Origin: Guyanagaster necrorhizus
Taxonomy: Eukaryota > Basidiomycota > Agaricomycetes > Agaricales > Physalacriaceae
Length of the DNA: 64,000 nucleotides
Assembly (NCBI RefSeq): GCF_019112545.1
Contig: NW_025064884.1
Coordinates: 825,454-889,453 of the forward strand
Direction: 5' to 3'
The notes under the pieces were generated by a model. The model saw only the letters and a list, made by a program, of their open reading frames with translations. It ran no database searches and was not told where the DNA came from. Position 1 is the first letter of the stretch. Every line of letters begins with the position of its first letter. A program made the translations under genes and the position numbers. Shown here one piece after another: positions 11,511-27,117 of this stretch.

Positions 11511-13385
11511 TCAAATGTCATAGACCATTCTTCCGGCCACCCAAGCGTAAGGGTAGTTATGCTGGTAAAAATTCCGCACTGTACGACGACATAAACGAGG
11601 AATTGTAGCATACGACGCCCCAAGCTGCATAAAGATATTAAGGGTTGATGTATCGGATATGAATGAGGCACCACATACCACAACCTGATGCTTCGTGTCG
11701 AAGAAGTCGTTGGTATATCTAGGGCACGTAGTCAATTACAATATTATCTTCATGTTACAAGTAGGACGAACCCAGGGAACAGCTTGGTAGGAACAAGCCC
11801 TTCATGGTCATCGAGAATAGTCGATGTCCATTCCCATACACCTCCGTTCGAGCCCTTTCCATTCTCTCCGAGTCCCATCGTCGCCCTGGATGAACCAAGA
11901 TAAGCATGTGTCGTATTTCTGAGAGAACAGAAGTTCGCTTACGGAACTGGGTGCCAATTTCTAAATCCAACATTAGCTCCACCCTCGTAGCCAACGTCGT
12001 AGTTATCGAGCAACAGCCTTAACTCAGGTTCCGTAGGCAACCGTCCACCTTTAAAACAAGCAAAGGTAGCGAGATCATCATAGGAAGCGAGTACAGGCCA
12101 ATGTTGGGCATACTCCATTGCGATTGGACCATACATAGTCTTGACCTATCATTAAAGTTTGAACACTACCGTACGACGGACCACAGAAGGAGAGCTCACC
12201 ATTACTTCATCACCAACCATCTCCCAACTCTTCGGAAGAGAGACAACATTCTTGCCTTTACCCTGCCAGAAATCCTTGAAGTCTCCATTCGTAATCGGCC
12301 GCCAGTCCGCCTTAAATGCATTGACATGCACATCTCGAAGGGGACTTTCATTGTCCCAGCCAAATTCGTGGCCCGAGACGTCATGCTCGAATTCGGCGAC
12401 GGCGTCGTCAGCCTCGGAATCATTGTGGCCCATATTTAGCGTGGCTGGACCTATGGTTACTGTAGGCGTAGCAGGCAAAGGTGTATTATTCCACTGTTCG
12501 GCAAGGGCCTTCCATGGAGGGGTGGTGAAGCCAGGAGGTGGAAGGGTACCTGTTCTGGCTCGTTGGATGAGCATGTAGAGTAAAGTCTGAATTGCATGCG
12601 AGCGTTACATGAACATAATGCTTCAACATATATATCAATGAAAACCCACTTCGACATGAAAACCTTCGTGCTCGAGGGTCATGACAAGGGTCCGAGCGAT
12701 GTTGCGTGTCAAAACTTGTTTTCCGCTTTCGACGTCTTCATAGAGTCGTGCGAGCCGCGCCCGTACGCCGTCACGGAATTCTATAATAGCACCCAAGCTC
12801 GGCCAGTCTTCGTCAACTTCCGGAACTTCAGAGTGATTCTACAACACTTCCATGATCAGAGGAAGACTCAAAGCAGGAAAGAGGTACTCACATGGCAATA
12901 TTCTGGGTCATCAACATGCGGATCAATACCCCTCTGGAATATGCATAAAGTTCCAATGGCTCCACCGCAGATAGAAGCATACCTCGAAGATGTTCCAAAA
13001 GAAAGCAGGTTCGGTAGCTGAACCGCCAATTGCCTTGGAGAGAAGCATGTCCAAGAACCTTGGCAAGGAGCCAGTCAAGCAGGGAACGACTAGCGAGTGA
13101 CAAGGCTTACGTAGGAATATGTCCGATATAAAACAGACACTTGTGCCTCAAATCGATGGGCTTCTGAAGCAACATCGCTTGAGGAATCATTTTGAGAGTG
13201 ACGAGATCCCAAGCCGACCAAAGAGTTTTCCACTCGTCAAACGTAGGTATATTCTCTCTCAAATCAAATCGCCGTCCAGAGCCTTCTGAGGAGGATATCA
13301 AGGGCAACGTAAACGAGACCGGAGGAAAAACCACGGCAGGTCGTTCCACGACATAGAAAGTATGTGAGCTGTTGGGTGATGCCAT
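11511..13385 (-). CDS. EgtB-like ergothioneine-type sulfoxide synthase, methyltransferase domain absent
   Basis: Non-haem iron enzyme related to the C-terminal half of fungal Egt1, which joins cysteine to hercynine. The DinB-like domain has LRHKCLFYIGHIPT and the HX3HxE iron motif in TLEHEGFHVE, directly before an intron. The formylglycine-enzyme-like (FGE-sulfatase) domain follows: GWDNESPLRDVHVNAF, KGGRLPTEPELRLLLD, NVGFRNWHPVP, NGGVWEWTSTILDDHEGL, then after two introns TNDFFDTKHQVV and GASYATIPR, ending at 11511. Fungal Egt1 normally begins with a SAM-dependent histidine methyltransferase (EgtD) of about 350 residues; nothing like it lies upstream. The start at 13385 (MASPNSSHTFYVVERP) retains what looks like the linker. 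It may be an EgtB paralogue working with a separate methyltransferase, or a truncated gene. Confidence 0.8.
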
Positions 13386-13472
13386 CGATATGATAGGGCG
13401 AAATGAGGCGACCGCAAGTGCGTTGAGATGGTCTGCACGGACTGGAGAGAACACCTAGTGGGTGCAACGATA

Positions 13473-13886
13473 TCAGCAAAAGATAGCAGACCAGGATGGA
13501 AACGAAGAATCGACCTTGAAATGCGCGACACCAACGCTGTCATTGCCAGCAGTAGCAAAGTACTGGACGTTGCCGCATGTCTGTTCATTCCAACCTTCAA
13601 CTACGGATCGCTCGATAATATCACCTATGCAAACTCCAAAGGGGCCCCCTCCCTCGCACTGAGCAAAGACCTGCTTCAAGAGATCCCCAGTGGCATCTGA
13701 CGTGCGAAGATACACCCACGACTTGGGCCATGGCATGCAGCCGTCTTCCAGATATGCTTGCGAATTGGCAGAAATCGAAGACGACGTGGATGGCCTGGAG
13801 TCATCGGACAAAGCCTCCGACTGTTCAGAGCTTCGGGAGTGGTGAAGATGATCAAGAGGGAGAGCTTTCGCAAGATAGGCGAACAT
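13473..13886 (-). CDS. small cysteine-containing protein of unknown function
   Basis: Intronless frame of about 137 residues. It starts at the first ATG after a good TATA box (MFAYLAKALPLDHLHH) and ends with PSWSAIFC and TGA. The mature part has several cysteines and compact motifs (DGCMPWPKSWVYLRT, GGGPFGVCIGDIIERS, GWNEQTCGNVQYF), resembling small secreted fungal proteins. A normal signal peptide is not clear from this start; the in-frame sequence upstream is hydrophobic but lacks ATG, so the start may be misplaced or damaged. The stop lies only 88 bp before the proposed EgtB start on the same strand. I do not recognise a family. Confidence 0.5.
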   Translation of the reverse strand: MFAYLAKALPLDHLHHSRSSEQSEALSDDSRPSTSSSISANSQAYLEDGCMPWPKSWVYLRTSDATGDLLKQVFAQCEGGGPFGVCIGDIIERSVVEGWNEQTCGNVQYFATAGNDSVGVAHFKVDSSFPSWSAIFC

Positions 13887-13948
13887 TGCAAGCGATAGAT
13901 GGATTTCAAGCAAATATGATGCTGATATGGAACAAAGAAAAAAGGAGG

Positions 13949-13956
13949 TTTATATA
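13949..13956 (-). promoter_or_regulatory. TATA box of the small unknown protein gene
   Basis: On the minus strand this reads TATATAAA, about 63 bp before the first ATG at 13886. The spacing fits a fungal core promoter and supports transcription starting just upstream of that ATG. Confidence 0.5.
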
Positions 13957-15436
13957 GGACAACACAGGTGGTAACACGTACAAAAACCTCTATTAGTTGT
14001 AATTAGGTGCCTAGATAGCCCCCTTCCCAAACGAGTTCCGTTATGAGCCGGATCTACCGAAAAAAAGTAACCGTACACAGCCCGGAGTTCAAAAGAGAAG
14101 GTGAGACCTGGCCGTACTCCATGGATCAAGCATCAAAGAATTGAATAACCATGTCAACTAAACACCTCGTCTTGTCTTGTGAGTCAAAGAGGAAGCCAGC
14201 AGTTTGAGCGGACAAGGAGCCTTATCGCAGGGGCACCTGATAGGCCAGAAGGCCGGGCGTTACACGAGGCAGACAGGAGTTATGCATGCTGCAAGCGCTG
14301 CCCCATTTCTCGTTCCGTGGATATTGTAGCCGTGCATCGTAAACATCACATCGCGAAGACAGGTGTATTGGACAGATAACCCAAGTTACAGAAGTAGAGC
14401 AGCGCCTTGACAGTACGTGTGGACCCATGCGTCGGACAGCGCTGAATTCAACTGATACTTGATTGTCGATGTATATGGTGCTCCCTAAGGGTCGGCACCA
14501 ATGAAGACATCAGCATAAGGAGGAAGACGCGCCGAAATAACCATCAGCCCTTCAGCGATTCTTCGGAAAACGGTGGGACAAGTTCTCATCAAGCAGCAGC
14601 GAATGGGGGAGAAAGTGAAAGTGCATTCAAGTCCCGCTGAAGCTCTTATCTACTTGTCCGAGCACGCCATCTCGCCTCAACAGCACGCAATATGTCGTGC
14701 ACGTGATTTATCCGTGACCGACGTGAGCCGACGCGCCGTCGCTGTAATTATTTAGCAGTCTTTGACTTCATGGTGCGCAGCTCAACTTTGGCTCTGGCCA
14801 GTAAGTCTTTCAGATGGAAGCGACAAGGTGAAATTATCACCCCTGGTTTATTTACTTAGGGCCGAGAACCTTGTCTTAAGACTCGTTAGAAGCCGTAATT
14901 TCAACACAATCACAATATATCGACTCAATGAAGTCGAAACGAATCACACTCACCCCAGGAAGACGATATATAGGTATGGTCTATACAGGATGCTTGTCTA
15001 TTTATTTACGTACATCCTCTGCAGGATTATGTGTGACCGGAGATTTAACCGCGAGTGGACTAGAGATGCAACAATCAGTCTTGGTAGTACTTCCACTCTG
15101 TTCAAGTGTCGATCGACGATGCGTAGCTTGATTATCATCGGACCTCAGTTATGGATGCCATAAGTATAGCGCGATCTTCGATTCAGATCATCCTCACCCC
15201 ATAACAGAGGCCCTGAAACTCCAGGCCCAATGAAGGCCCAGGTCACGGTGATGTTAAAATGATATTTTTCCTTCCCGATACTTATCAGGATATAAGTATG
15301 CACTTGTGATCGGCCCCACGTCAGAATCAGGGTTCAAAAAGTAATGACAGCAATTGGGGTCCTCGACATTCTTTGCTACGAATTCCAAACATATTCGTAC
15401 AACGATTGGTAGACAAAGCAGCACACTAATGCATCA
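13957..15436. other. gene-poor stretch
   Basis: About 1.5 kb with only short unconvincing frames on both strands. I found no Egt methyltransferase exons here, although this is where they would lie if the EgtB gene were full length. No repeats, tRNA or transposon ends were seen. Confidence 0.45.
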
Positions 15437-17333
15437 TCAGATTTCGAATTCAAAAGCCCACGTCGTCTGCGTATCGGTCTGGAAAATGGGGAAAGAGACA
15501 GAGTTCTCAGAATATGTATGATCGACCCATCCCAAATCCGTCGGATCGCCGACCTGACCAAAATGCCCTCCCGTAAACGAGAACTGGAAAGTATTCACCG
15601 GAAGGGTCCCGGACTGAGGGAGGCTAACGGACGCAAGGTTGTTAATCGTCAACTGCCAAGTCCCTGCGCGCGCATGTCCGTGTGAAGGTCCAGCAAAACT
15701 ACATATGAGAAAACTTACCGGTCGTCTGGCGGTTCCCCACCAAGATTCTTACCCGATCAGACCCTACCACACCGTACGAGTCAGCTAGTCGATCAATTGA
15801 CCCCGAGCTTGATACTCGGTGGCCTGTCATGTTCGTATTGTAGTATTTGTACACCTGCCACTCTAGAGAACGTTATGGGAGGAAGAAAAGTCGAGTACAA
15901 GAAGACCGACCTCCATTGGGCCAGTACCCAGTGCCTGTCGCGTCGCTGACGTTAGTCTTCCCGAGGAGACTGGCCAAGAAGTCGTGTAGCTGGGTTGTGG
16001 AAAGCCAGTTACCCCGTAAACCAGGGACGTTGTAGCGTTCCAAACGTGCGATCCACCACGCTGCTCCGGCTGGGTTCTGCTCCGCGAAAATACCGTATTC
16101 ATCGATAATTACTTGCTTCTGAGGGAGGTCAAATTGGCTTAGCAGCTGACCTAAAATGGGAATGTTCGTTTGGAGATCGTCATTCACATCTGAGGTCTAA
16201 GAGATGTACTCATGAGTGAAAAAGTGCAACATTGGATAACACGATTAGCATACGCTTCCTTCTAGATGCCAAACATACGCATCTGGAATGGTGTTGTTGC
16301 TCGCAACTTGCTGGAAGAAGTTGGTCCACCTGATTAGGCGAAGCTTAAGAACGATGTAAAAGTGCGAAGGAAAGAAAATATCACCATGTATTTGATGTAC
16401 TTGGCGCACTGGCTAACGTTGGGCCAAAGAGTGAAACAAATGGTAACTCGGATCTTCTCTTCGAGCTAACATACGCAGCAGTATTTTCGGGATGACAGCC
16501 TTACCTGAAACGATTGTAGGTTCGATCCCACATAGCAAGCCATTGGCTCTGGGCTTGAGGCATTTGGTGAGTAGGCACGTGGGATTTTCAAAGAAGTACT
16601 CAGCGCACTTCTATTCCAGAAAACCGTCAGGTCCGGCTCGTTCCATATATCCATCCTGAGGCCCGGAGTCATGTCGTTGGCTTGGATATCCGAGATGAGT
16701 TGGGTCAGATAATTATCAAAGTCCGTCCAGTTGCCGTTATCTCCCGGGTATGGTGCAGAAGAGCCTTGAGTCCCGTCTGCGCCCCATAGATCATGGAGTA
16801 AGAAGATGAATTTTGCACCATATTTTCGTGCAGTCTTGTAGTTGGACAAAACAGATGCGAATCGGCCCTAGGAACACATTAGACCAATGCGTCTCGCGAT
16901 CGACTGGTGCCGTATGAAGCCTACAGGGTACTCTCCAAAAATCCATCCTCTTCCTGGAGCAAGCACTTGAGCTCCCCCTGCCCTCGCATAGTTAAATCCC
17001 ATTTCTAGATTCTACGTGAAACTACAGAAATAGAGTGACACTGAAAAAAGCGAACCTGTGTAGAAATGGTCCGGAATTTGATTCGGAGTATCGGGAATCC
17101 CATAGATAAAACCTACAGAGTGAAATGGGATTAGGACACTGGATATTCTTGGCAAAATCTCGTCGCGTACCAGATGCCAAGTGCAGAGGAGTTCCCAGGT
17201 TCGTCGAAAGATCGACAGTGGTAACCTGACTAGAAGTCTGCCTTTTCCCAGCACTTTCGGGCTTAAAGGCAGCAGCTCGGTTGTCCGAAAGGGAGGAAAA
17301 CAGTAGTAGTAAAATCGAAACAAGAGGAAACAT
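15437..17333 (-). CDS. secreted GH39-like glycoside hydrolase
   Basis: Probable extracellular beta-glycosidase with a TIM barrel. The ATG at 17333 starts a signal peptide (MFPLVSILLLLFSSLSD). Family-like blocks follow: YGIPDTPNQIPDHFYTG, YGAKFIFLLHDLWGADG, and DIWNEPDLTVFWNRS with the likely acid/base Glu. Then come QVIIDEYGIFAEQNPAGAAW with the likely nucleophile Glu and GLRGNWLSTTQLHDFLASLL. A beta-rich C-terminal part ends at FPIFQTDTQTTWAFEFEI. About six short introns. The two Glu-bearing motifs are intact, so the enzyme is probably active. GH39 (xylosidase/iduronidase-like) is my best match; the exact CAZy family is uncertain, and the role is likely in plant cell-wall polysaccharide breakdown. 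Confidence 0.75.
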
Positions 17334-17740
17334 CTTGAGGCAGCAGTGATCACACCACGGCATAAACCTCGGATCTGTACATAGCGTGCCGGTAGCGAAC
17401 AGAGAATGTAGCTCGAGCGCATGCGGCCTCACATCTCCACCTCAAGCTCGTGGTGATTCCCATGAGCAGAGCGGGCCGTTCAGAAGCTCATGTGGACTGG
17501 CAATCCTTCCCATGGAGAAGAGCGTGGCCCGGGCAAGAATTGTCGTTGGATTTTTCTGAGGAGACGGAAGATGGAAAATCAGGAGTCGCTGCATATGATC
17601 CATGCCTATATACTGCTCTTAAAAGCCAGGTTTGAGAAAGCTTCAACAAAGACCAGAAGAACGTCAACTGATGATTTGGTAGCAAATCTGAAAGAATTTT
17701 TATGTCAAGGTTGCACATCAATAAACCGATACACGCGCGA

Positions 17741-19195
17741 TTAATCAAACGGCACCGATCTTATACCAGGACCAGCCAGCCTGAGTCCAGGCTGATGCTC
17801 CTTTTCAGCTCTAGCAGCCGCGAACGCAGAAGGAACAGGGATACCACAACAGTCGCCCCAGCCAACTTCTCGCTGACCAGCAGCGCCTGTATCACCATGA
17901 ACATGCCCGTGAAGCTCATCCATTCTCGCACCCGTAGGGGGTGGAGGCCCGTCATACGGGAGGATGGAACCAAAGAGAAAATGTTGCATTACAGGGAGTT
18001 TGTTGAGGACTTCTGCGCGATACATCTTCAACATTCCGGAATTAACTTTGTCCCATGTCTTGACCTAAGGTATACGTATGAGAGAAGCGTTCTCATCAGA
18101 TGACGATGCGCACGTACAGCTGAAATATCATCCAGCATGGGAGAGTGCCACCTGAGCGATGCAGTCTTAATCTGTTAAAGTACCATGAAACGTCGAAATG
18201 GGCACCATGGAATAACATCGTATGACGAACCGAGTTGATGAATTGAATGCAAGCGAAATAAATATAATCTTTAGCATATTCATCGACAATTTCTACGTCG
18301 TGGATAGCCTTTGGTCGAATATATTTGTGACCTGGTAGTCGTAAGCAGAAGATGTATTGGTTTACCAGAACCGTACCTCGAAGTTGAGCAGATCCGAATA
18401 AGAATGGCAGGAAATGGTAATCATCTAGTCCCCACACGCCATGAGAACCAGCTGGTTCCAGCCAATACGTCGATTGTAGAACCCGCATTACTTCAATGTA
18501 TCTAAGCAGAGGTGAACTGAGCATCCAGCATTTTGATATCCAACTCACTTCCAAAAGACCTTGATCACCAAAGCTCTATGATCGACTTCTTGTATGACAC
18601 CGAGACGTTCAAGGCATATCCTAAACAATTGGCATCCAGTTGATGAATATAAAAGAGGTAAACGACGTACAGCCAACACAAAAAGTTGAGCTCCATGCCA
18701 CTCCCGTAATCTATCCGAGCCCGGTTACCCCAAGCTTCGTTGAAGTATAAGGACACTTCTGGGACGGCTTCCTGAGGAAGACCCTTGATCTTTGTATGCA
18801 ATGACGTCGAGGCCTATAGAAGCTCAAAGATGATACATGGAACACAAAATGTGGTTATGTACCTCCGTGACCTTGTCATAAAACGTTCTGAACGCCGGGT
18901 TACCAAACCGGGATGCAGAATTCTCAACTAGAGGAGTATCTTTCGCAATGGCTTTAACGTTTTCGAGGACCTCCAATATAGATTCAACACCCTATACATG
19001 TATTAGAGCTTGTCAGACTCCATGAATGCGCCCACGCACTGGAGATGCCTCACAATCATCAGTCAGCTTTACACCAACGACTGTCTCGTTCAGCATCTCG
19101 ATGTAAGAGATAATTGAATTGTATGTCTTGGAGGTTTGGAAAGCTTGAAGCTGCTCCTGAGATAAAATGGCCTTGGTAGGTGTCTGAAAAGTCAT
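17741..19195 (-). CDS. PP2A activator, peptidyl-prolyl isomerase PTPA (Rrd type)
   Basis: Serine/threonine phosphatase 2A activator, a cytosolic/nuclear prolyl isomerase that builds active PP2A. The start at 19195 gives [20 protein letters not shown]. Hallmarks are [51 protein letters not shown] and [20 protein letters not shown]. The tail is [19 protein letters not shown] and PGIRSVPFD. Fungi have Rrd1 and Rrd2 types; the conserved GIP-IPSAF tail suggests Rrd2, but I cannot separate them securely. About six introns. It is divergent from Rrp14 across only 82 bp. Confidence 0.9.
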
Positions 19196-19277
19196 ATTGC
19201 ACGCTGGTGGTGGTTCTTGGTTAAGGAATAATGCGCTTATGTAATTGTAGATCCAAAATTTTGTCTCTGTCACGACC
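19196..19277. promoter_or_regulatory. 82 bp divergent promoter of PTPA and RRP14
   Basis: The ATGs of the two genes are on opposite strands with 82 bp between them, so core promoter elements and both 5' leaders must overlap in this segment. No canonical TATA box was recognised. Co-regulation is inferred only from the layout. Confidence 0.45.
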
Positions 19278-20686
19278 ATGCCCACGCCGACTGAAGATCT
19301 CCAGGCGTCCTTGGAACGGCACAACGCAACATTTGAATTGTTGCTGAAGCATATTCCTGCAAAGTATTACCTTGTACAAGAAAATGACGAACAGGTCGGA
19401 TTTTTAACAAATTACAGGCGACCCGGTAAATAACACACATCCAGGTCGCATCCAAGTACCAGAAGCATAGTAAGAAACAAAAGGCGCCCAAACAACTTAT
19501 CAAGGAGGCTTCCAAAAAGGCCAGGCGCGAAAAGGTGCGTGTTTGTTATTTGCGATACCCTGAAAAACCTCATTTTCTGTTTGGCAGCTCGATCCTGACA
19601 ACAACAAGAGTATCATAGACATACAAAATGAGCTAGCCAAGCAATCCTCGATGTCCAAAGGTAAACGAAAGGCTGTGGAACCTCCGTCAGAAGAAGATAC
19701 CGACTCTAGCGAGGACATGATGGACGTTGACATCGATTTGGGAGGTGACTCGAATAAGGAAGGTGAAGAAACAAAAATTCCGCCTGCACATATCGTTCCA
19801 ATGCCCCAGTCCGGTGGAATCATGGCTTTGCGGCAGAAGCTGCACCACAGGATGGCGGAGGTTAGGAGAGGTGGACGTGGGGGAGAGGCTGGTGACAGGG
19901 ACGAGCTTCTGGAGGAGCGTAGACGACAGCGCGCCATGCGGGAACAGCGTCGGAAGGAGACGAAGGAGAGGATCAAGCGCGAGCAAGAAATGAAGGGCAA
20001 GAAAGGCAAAGACAAGGAGAAAAAGGATACGCGAACACAGGGAAATATCACAAAGGTCAGTTTCGATTATTCTTTGGATACGAATGGGATTTTGACATCG
20101 TACAGACCCAATTGCTTGTCCCAGACGAGCCCTCATCCTCTAGAAAACCTTCATCTCGAGATCCCCAGGCCAACTTTACTAATGTCACGTTCTCCACCAT
20201 CGCAGGCACCTCTTCAAAGAAAGCCTCGCATTTAAAAACATCTGCCGACCCTACCCAGGCTTTGGAGCAGCTTGAAGCTCGCAAAGAACGTCTAGGTGCT
20301 TTTCCGGAAGACAAAAGGAAAGCGATTGAGGAAAAAGAAAAATTCGAGAAAGCCGAAGCTCGTTTGGAGGGCGTCAAATTGAAAGACGACGAGGGGCGTC
20401 TGAAGAAAGCGGCCAAGCGGAAAGAGAAGGAAAAAGTGAAGAACAAGAAGGCTTGGTATGTGATCTGTTGCCGTTCTCAGGGATATATACCTGATGTTTT
20501 CTTAGGGATGAGCGGAAGGAGCAGGTTGCAGCCTCGATGGCTGCGAAGCAGAAAAAGAGGACTGATAATATTGCAATGCGGAACGAGCGGAAGAAGGGTA
20601 ATGTTAAGGGTAAGACAAGGGCCCGACCTGGCTTCGAAGGCAAGTCATTTGGGAAAGGTAAGTCCGGCGGCGGGAAGAAGAGATGA
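19278..20686 (+). CDS. rrp14: ribosome biogenesis protein Rrp14/SURF6
   Basis: Nucleolar protein needed for pre-rRNA processing in both subunit pathways. The N-terminal exon (ATG 19278) reads LQASLERHNATFELLLKHIP, the SURF6 N-terminal signature. It is followed by lysine-rich KHSKKQKAPKQL, a serine/acidic stretch and IMALRQKLHHRMAEVR. The C-terminal SURF6 domain has ANFTNVTFSTIAGTSSKK, DPTQALEQLEARKERL, a long Lys/Glu helix and NIAMRNERKKGNVKGK, ending in GGGKKR at 20686. Four introns; all frames join. Basic and coiled-coil content is as expected for the family. Confidence 0.88.
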
Positions 20687-21060
20687 TATACTCTATGTAA
20701 TAAGCATTCGCTGCTCTTTGCTATGATCACATCTATTTCCATTGAACCCTTCGTCTGATCTAAGCAACTGGATCTCTGAGAGCGCCTGTATCCGATAGCG
20801 TCACCAATAAGAGAACTATATATATTCCATGGGGTTACCGGAAGAAATAACGTGTACATATGGGAGGCTAAAGTAAAATTCCTGGGCCTCTAACTTGCCC
20901 GAGTCGACAGTGCCGCCCGGTTCAGCGCCCGCGGTTTTTGCTTCCTACCACGAGGACAAGGTGCCTTGATCAATATCGGCAACTGACTCTTGAGGGGAGG
21001 CACAATAGTCGTTGTATTACTGTCGAATTTTCACATTATCATTCGCTATGACTCAGAAAG

Positions 21061-21240
21061 TTGGAAATCAATGGTATGTAAAAGACCATGTCCGATATCA
21101 CATACTTGGGTAGATGGAAAGGATCAGGAACACGAATGGCTCGTGCCGACCCACGCCAACTTGGACCTCATCCGGATTGCGGAGTATGTGTGGTTGGATG
21201 TCGGAGAGGAAGTACCGACAGGGAGAGTTGGTTGCCGAAG
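21061..21240 (+). pseudogene. possible retrotransposon chromodomain remnant
   Basis: In one frame ITYLGRWKGSG resembles the YLVKWKGYG core of chromodomains found at the end of Ty3/Gypsy integrases. One frame over, overlapping it, EHEWLVPTHANLDL resembles the continuation. A single base shift would join them. No integrase, reverse transcriptase or LTR was found nearby. The rest of 20687-21891 has no recognisable gene. This is a weak call based on short motifs. Confidence 0.25.
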
Positions 21241-21777
21241 AAAACACTGGGGCAAGGCATTCTACCATTTCAAGTTCGAAAAGCAATACTGGGTAGTCGG
21301 GCAAAGACTTGCACAGGAAGTGTAAGATGAGATGTATGACTTGGAGGAAATGAAGAGGCTGTATGATCTAGGTGTCGCTACAAATTCCAAGACCATTCCA
21401 ATTGCTTGATACCGATATTATCTTCAAAGTTTTGTGCCTTGTCACTTCTGTGCTAGGTGCCGGTAAGGCTTCATGCACCGTCTCGGATAACCGCAATTTA
21501 CCAACGCCTAAACCGCATTGTTCGAAACAGCGACGACGCGAAACCCGATGGTAAAATGCCGCACCATTTTTCAAGTCAACAAACCCAGGTTCGACAAGTT
21601 TACTGGACTCGAAGGCTCCACCTAAATTTTCAGAGTTACTAATGCTGTCCTCCGTAGAGGATAAGATCTAGATGTCTTACTAGTACATACGGCGCAGCTT
21701 ACGCGCAGACGGCGGGAATTTCTCGGTAAGCTGTAATCCGCAAATTCAAATTAGTCGACTCACCTTTGCCGCAGTCA

Positions 21778-21784
21778 TATAAAG
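21778..21784 (+). promoter_or_regulatory. TATA box upstream of the 21892 gene
   Basis: TATAAAG lies 114 bp before the ATG at 21892. A second AT-rich TATTTAAA sits about 50 bp before the same ATG and could serve instead. Confidence 0.35.
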
Positions 21785-21891
21785 GAACGGGATGGATCTT
21801 TTGAGCTGCGGTCTGCTACGGCACTCTCCATTGTCCATCCTTATTTAAAGGAAACTCGAAACTTTTCCTCTTGCTGTCAACATCTTCAACC

Positions 21892-22377
21892 ATGATCGAT
21901 ACTACTTTCGCCGTTTCGTCGCCTTCATACAACACAAGTGGACGCCAGCTTAGATATGAAGAATCACCTTCACAGCGCAATGCTAGGCACCATTTCATCA
22001 GGCAAGGAGAGGGACAAAGGCGCGTGGAAGACTGGGTGCGAGGGCAGCAGGAGCAGAAGCGGTCGTTGTGGGGAGTCATGACAGTTCCTGAGGTTCACAG
22101 GGAGCCATACGTCCACCATCCCAATCTCTTCACCATTCCAGAAGATCCCATCCGTTCCAGTTCGCCTGGATACTTGGTGCCACCATATATTCATTCCGAT
22201 GAGGAAGAGCCCTTCGTTCTCTACTCCTCAGCACCGTCTTTCTATAATTCCCAGATCATATATTCGACCCCCCTACCGTCGCCTGCAAAAAAATCGTCGC
22301 GTCGGCCCAAACATATGCGACACCGACAACGTCTGTGCGGTTTGGACTCTATTCCAGAGGAAATCATTGTGGGGTAG
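21892..22377 (+). CDS. small hypothetical protein
   Basis: Single-exon frame of 161 residues from ATG 21892 with a good start context (AACCATG). The product is polar, with no signal peptide or membrane segment. It is proline- and serine-rich in the second half (PYIHSDEEEPFVLYSS, STPLPSPAKKSSRRPK) and ends with LDSIPEEIIVG. The basic SRRPKHMRHRQR run followed by an acidic end could be a nuclear signal or kinase site, but no domain is recognisable. No function is proposed. Confidence 0.55.
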   Translation: MIDTTFAVSSPSYNTSGRQLRYEESPSQRNARHHFIRQGEGQRRVEDWVRGQQEQKRSLWGVMTVPEVHREPYVHHPNLFTIPEDPIRSSSPGYLVPPYIHSDEEEPFVLYSSAPSFYNSQIIYSTPLPSPAKKSSRRPKHMRHRQRLCGLDSIPEEIIVG

Positions 22378-22808
22378 ACCACGGCCAGTTGTCGCATCTT
22401 TAATGGATATCTATATCGGCCATGCCCGCCATCACCAGAGCAGATGCTCCGCCTCATACTGGAGGCGTAAACATATCTCCTCCCGGAAGCCTATATTCTT
22501 CGCGTAGTTGGACATGTTGAGAGGAGGGAGGTTGCGAGGAACACGTAGTTGCAGCATAATGCTATATCTCAATAATAAATTTTCTTCTCGCAAGCCGAGT
22601 GATCATGCAATACTGAATTGGGAGAAGTATTCGTCTCGTTTCACGACAGACACCCATGCTCAGCATTGGGAATGGTGATGGTAAATGATCAAGTGGCGGT
22701 TATTCGGAGTTGCCGGTACTGAAGACCCCGAGTTCACTGTTGTCGATGATGACCAGACACCTTGGTTTCCATGTCCCACGGCTCTTCCACTCCCGCGACG
22801 TGTAAGGG

Positions 22809-26889
<4,081 letters not shown>

Positions 26890-27117
26890 CGTATCGTACC
26901 TAATATATTAGATCAGACTCCATGTTGGAAATTGTATATGCGATAAGAGAGCAATAAAGTCAAGTCCTGAGTCCCAGTGAAACCTGCACAGGGGCTGGAG
27001 TCTGAAGAACAAGATATCTTTGATGCAGATTTACGTAACCGTGTTAAGGACGTGACCGCGTTCCTGGCCGTGCTCTCTGCCACCACCGTCTCCTCATGCA
27101 ATACTCATGAAACCTGA

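Noticed and set aside
12159..12578. Long plus-strand frame of 139 codons
   Set aside because: Exactly antisense to the FGE-domain exon of the EgtB-like gene, whose conserved motifs are on the minus strand.
14573..15163. Frames that might be Egt methyltransferase exons
   Set aside because: They are on the opposite strand and contain none of the methyltransferase motifs.
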